A stretch of 39,470 nt of DNA from contig JAAUSY010000018.1 of assembly GCA_012032475.1 (NCBI GenBank), positions 1 to 39,470 on the forward strand, written 5' to 3'. The notes under the pieces are model-generated. The model had not been told where the DNA came from and did not search any database. It saw only the letters and a program-made list of their open reading frames with translations. Shown here one piece after another: positions 38,601 to 39,470 of this stretch. Numbering within the stretch: the first letter of the stretch is position 1; every line of letters starts with the position of its first letter. The position numbers were made by a program, and so were the translations under genes. This stretch comes from Chloroflexaceae bacterium (GTDB lineage Bacteria > Chloroflexota > Chloroflexia > Chloroflexales > Chloroflexaceae).

Positions 38601-39001
38601 ATACCGCCAGAGATGCGAGTTATGCGACCGTGACCTCCATACCGGGGCCGTCCGCCATCGAGCTGCTTTCCTTTACCGCGACCCGGCGGTCGGATGGCAT
38701 TGCCGTGCGCTGGAGGACGGGGTTGGAGCTTGATACGTGGGGCTTCTTGCTCTGGCGCAGCAGCGATGGTCGCCGGGCCAGTGCCGAGCAGGTCACGACC
38801 GAGCTGATCCCATCCAGGGGACGCAGCACGGGCGGGGCAACCTATGCCTGGACGGATGCGGCGGTTAAGGAGGGAACAACCTACACCTACTGGCTGCAAG
38901 AGATTGAAGTTGACGGAAGTGTCCATGAGTATGGACCAGCGACAACGACGCAGTTGAGCAGCGGTCAGAGGCAGGTCTTCCTTCCGCTGGTCGTGCGGTA
39001 G
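26631..39001 (+). CDS. Giant secreted SdrD-B/DUF11 repeat protein (one apparent frameshift)
   Basis: About 4,123 residues. The ATG has GGGAGG 9 bases upstream. A signal peptide (charged start, long hydrophobic run, cleavage likely after RPAYA, about residue 41) is followed by DUF11-like beta domains (about 45-1045, with blocks such as PRIRVEKSVQSGNPAY). Seventeen SdrD-B-like repeats (about 1052-3745) follow, rich in Asp/Asn, likely calcium-binding and possibly with isopeptide cross-links. Two more DUF11-like domains (about 3750-4000; EIHKTVSV and VRVTKHVMPP) and a FN3-like C-terminal domain ending QVFLPLVVR close the protein. The frame breaks near 37998-38005: one extra C gives VVLTDTMDDGLSYVPG. 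There is no LPXTG anchor. Its role is probably adhesion, a surface layer or matrix. A terminator follows the TAG at 38999-39001. Confidence 0.9.
29784..37866. repeat. Array of 17 SdrD-B-like repeats
   Basis: Repeats open with a [L/I/Y]GNxVW-type motif at about 29784, 30186, 30555, 31038, 31500, 32022, 32544, 33099, 33612, 34134, 34656, 35118, 35601, 36075, 36420, 36903 and 37389, and most close with NLTVDFG. Two forms are seen. One, NNNGIID-type with an inserted Ser/Thr/Asp segment and an LGPxGSG tail, repeats every 522 bp at 31500, 32022, 34134 and (ending) 34656, with close variants at 32544-33612. The other, DNDGLYEPG-type with YTPGVDE, repeats every 462-486 bp. Repeat 14 (36075) is shorter and of a plainer type. 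Repeat-to-repeat DNA identity is high within each form. Confidence 0.9.
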
Positions 39002-39020
39002 CGCTTGAGAGGTTTCAGGG

Positions 39021-39057
39021 GAAGCACGGGAATCGTCTGGTTCCCGTGCTTCTGTTT
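39021..39057 (+). terminator. Terminator of the giant protein gene
   Basis: GAAGCACGGGAA (39021-39032) pairs perfectly with TTCCCGTGCTTC (39041-39052) around an 8-base loop; TGTTT follows. It is 19 bp after the stop codon. Confidence 0.85.
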
Positions 39058-39125
39058 GCGATACCAGGCCGCTGCCGGGCCGTGGCTCCGGACCGTCGGG
39101 GTTGACCGGGTGGAATTGACTTGAA

Positions 39126-39154
39126 TTGACGTGATGAGAGGATATCGTTACAAT
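39126..39154 (+). promoter_or_regulatory. Strong promoter of the last gene
   Basis: TTGACG (39126-39131) and TACAAT (39149-39154) with a 17-bp spacer. An inverted repeat, TACTAC (39158-39163) with GTAGTA (39172-39177), lies across the expected transcription start and could be an operator or a 5' hairpin. Confidence 0.8.
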
Positions 39155-39219
39155 CCGTACTACATGGAACCGTAGTAGTCAAGTAGTCATAGCGTGAAAG
39201 AAAGGCAACAGATCCGACC

Positions 39220-39470
39220 ATGAACACGAGAAGAGGAATATCGCTCAGCCTGCTCCTGGTTGGAGCACTCCTTGCAGTCCTGGTGACTGTCCCACCGCTG
39301 GTGCAGGCAATGCACGGGCAGCAACGGACGCCGAACCACGCTCCCGCGGTGCTGACCCCGCCGGTTGAGGAACCAACCACCCCGCCGGAGCCAACTCACC
39401 CCGCCGGAGCAAACTACCCCGACCGGTAGCCAACTACCCGCCGGTGACGAACTACCCGAGCCGGCTGACG
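39220..39470 (+). CDS. Secreted Pro/Thr/Glu-rich protein (partial, apparent frameshift)
   Basis: The protein starts MNTRRGISLSLLLVGALLAV, with a hydrophobic core ending at VQA (residues about 8-29), a clear signal peptide. A Pro/Thr/Glu-rich tail follows. As printed, the frame stops at 39429 after 69 residues. Removing one C near 39397 keeps the TTPPEPTTPPEQTTPTG pattern going and leaves the frame open to the window end (ELPEPAD). I think the open version is right, so this is the N-terminus of a secreted or surface protein cut by the window. Only a weak AAAGG precedes the ATG. It has its own promoter, separate from the giant gene. Confidence 0.6.

Noticed and set aside
38950-39001. LPXTG sortase signal on the giant protein
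   Set aside because: The end reads FLPLVVR with no Thr-Gly, hydrophobic helix or charged tail after it.

Overview
This is a GC-rich bacterial chromosome segment. It reads as Chloroflexota (Ardenticatenia/Caldilineae/Anaerolineae-like). That is an inference from content: a type 2 isopentenyl-diphosphate isomerase, a LarC homologue, MoxR beside a coiled-coil membrane protein, Uma2-type nucleases, very large secreted SdrD-B/DUF11 proteins, and secreted proteins ending in hydrophobic-LP-x-x-x-R. No rRNA, tRNA, CRISPR array, prophage or transposase was seen.

Left part, mostly minus strand (1-13100): a coiled-coil protein cut by the window edge, a HisN-like phosphatase, and an unusually long leucyl-tRNA synthetase. 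A divergent control region (4192-4607) separates leuS from a plus-strand secreted metalloprotease. A minus-strand group follows: a five-helix membrane protein, then, in transcription order, an FtsX-type ABC permease, ThpR (RNA 2',3'-cyclic phosphodiesterase) and a secreted or anchored peptidase of the MA clan.

Middle part, all plus strand (13373-23401): a zinc-ribbon protein, a QQG-rich coiled-coil membrane protein, two nearly identical tandem Uma2 genes, a MoxR ATPase, IDI-2 (fni), RecF, a CaCA cation exchanger and LarC. The Uma2 pair lies between the coiled-coil protein and MoxR, which look like an original operon pair.

Right part (23411-39470): a histidine kinase with an N-terminal receiver domain and an OmpR-type response regulator lead into a 545-bp gene-free region. 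That region holds a direct repeat shaped like an OmpR-family binding site, a promoter with a poor -35 box, and a strongly structured leader with a pseudoknot, a terminator-like hairpin and a THI-box-like core. It ends at a giant surface protein of about 4,120 residues with 17 SdrD-B-like repeats. I read this as one signalling-to-adhesin module. A terminator and a good promoter then begin another secreted protein that runs off the window.

Six genes carry simple frameshifts, several of them in G/C homopolymers. Most look like one missing base in otherwise intact genes, so base-calling error is more likely than gene decay. I annotated these as single genes spanning the shift.
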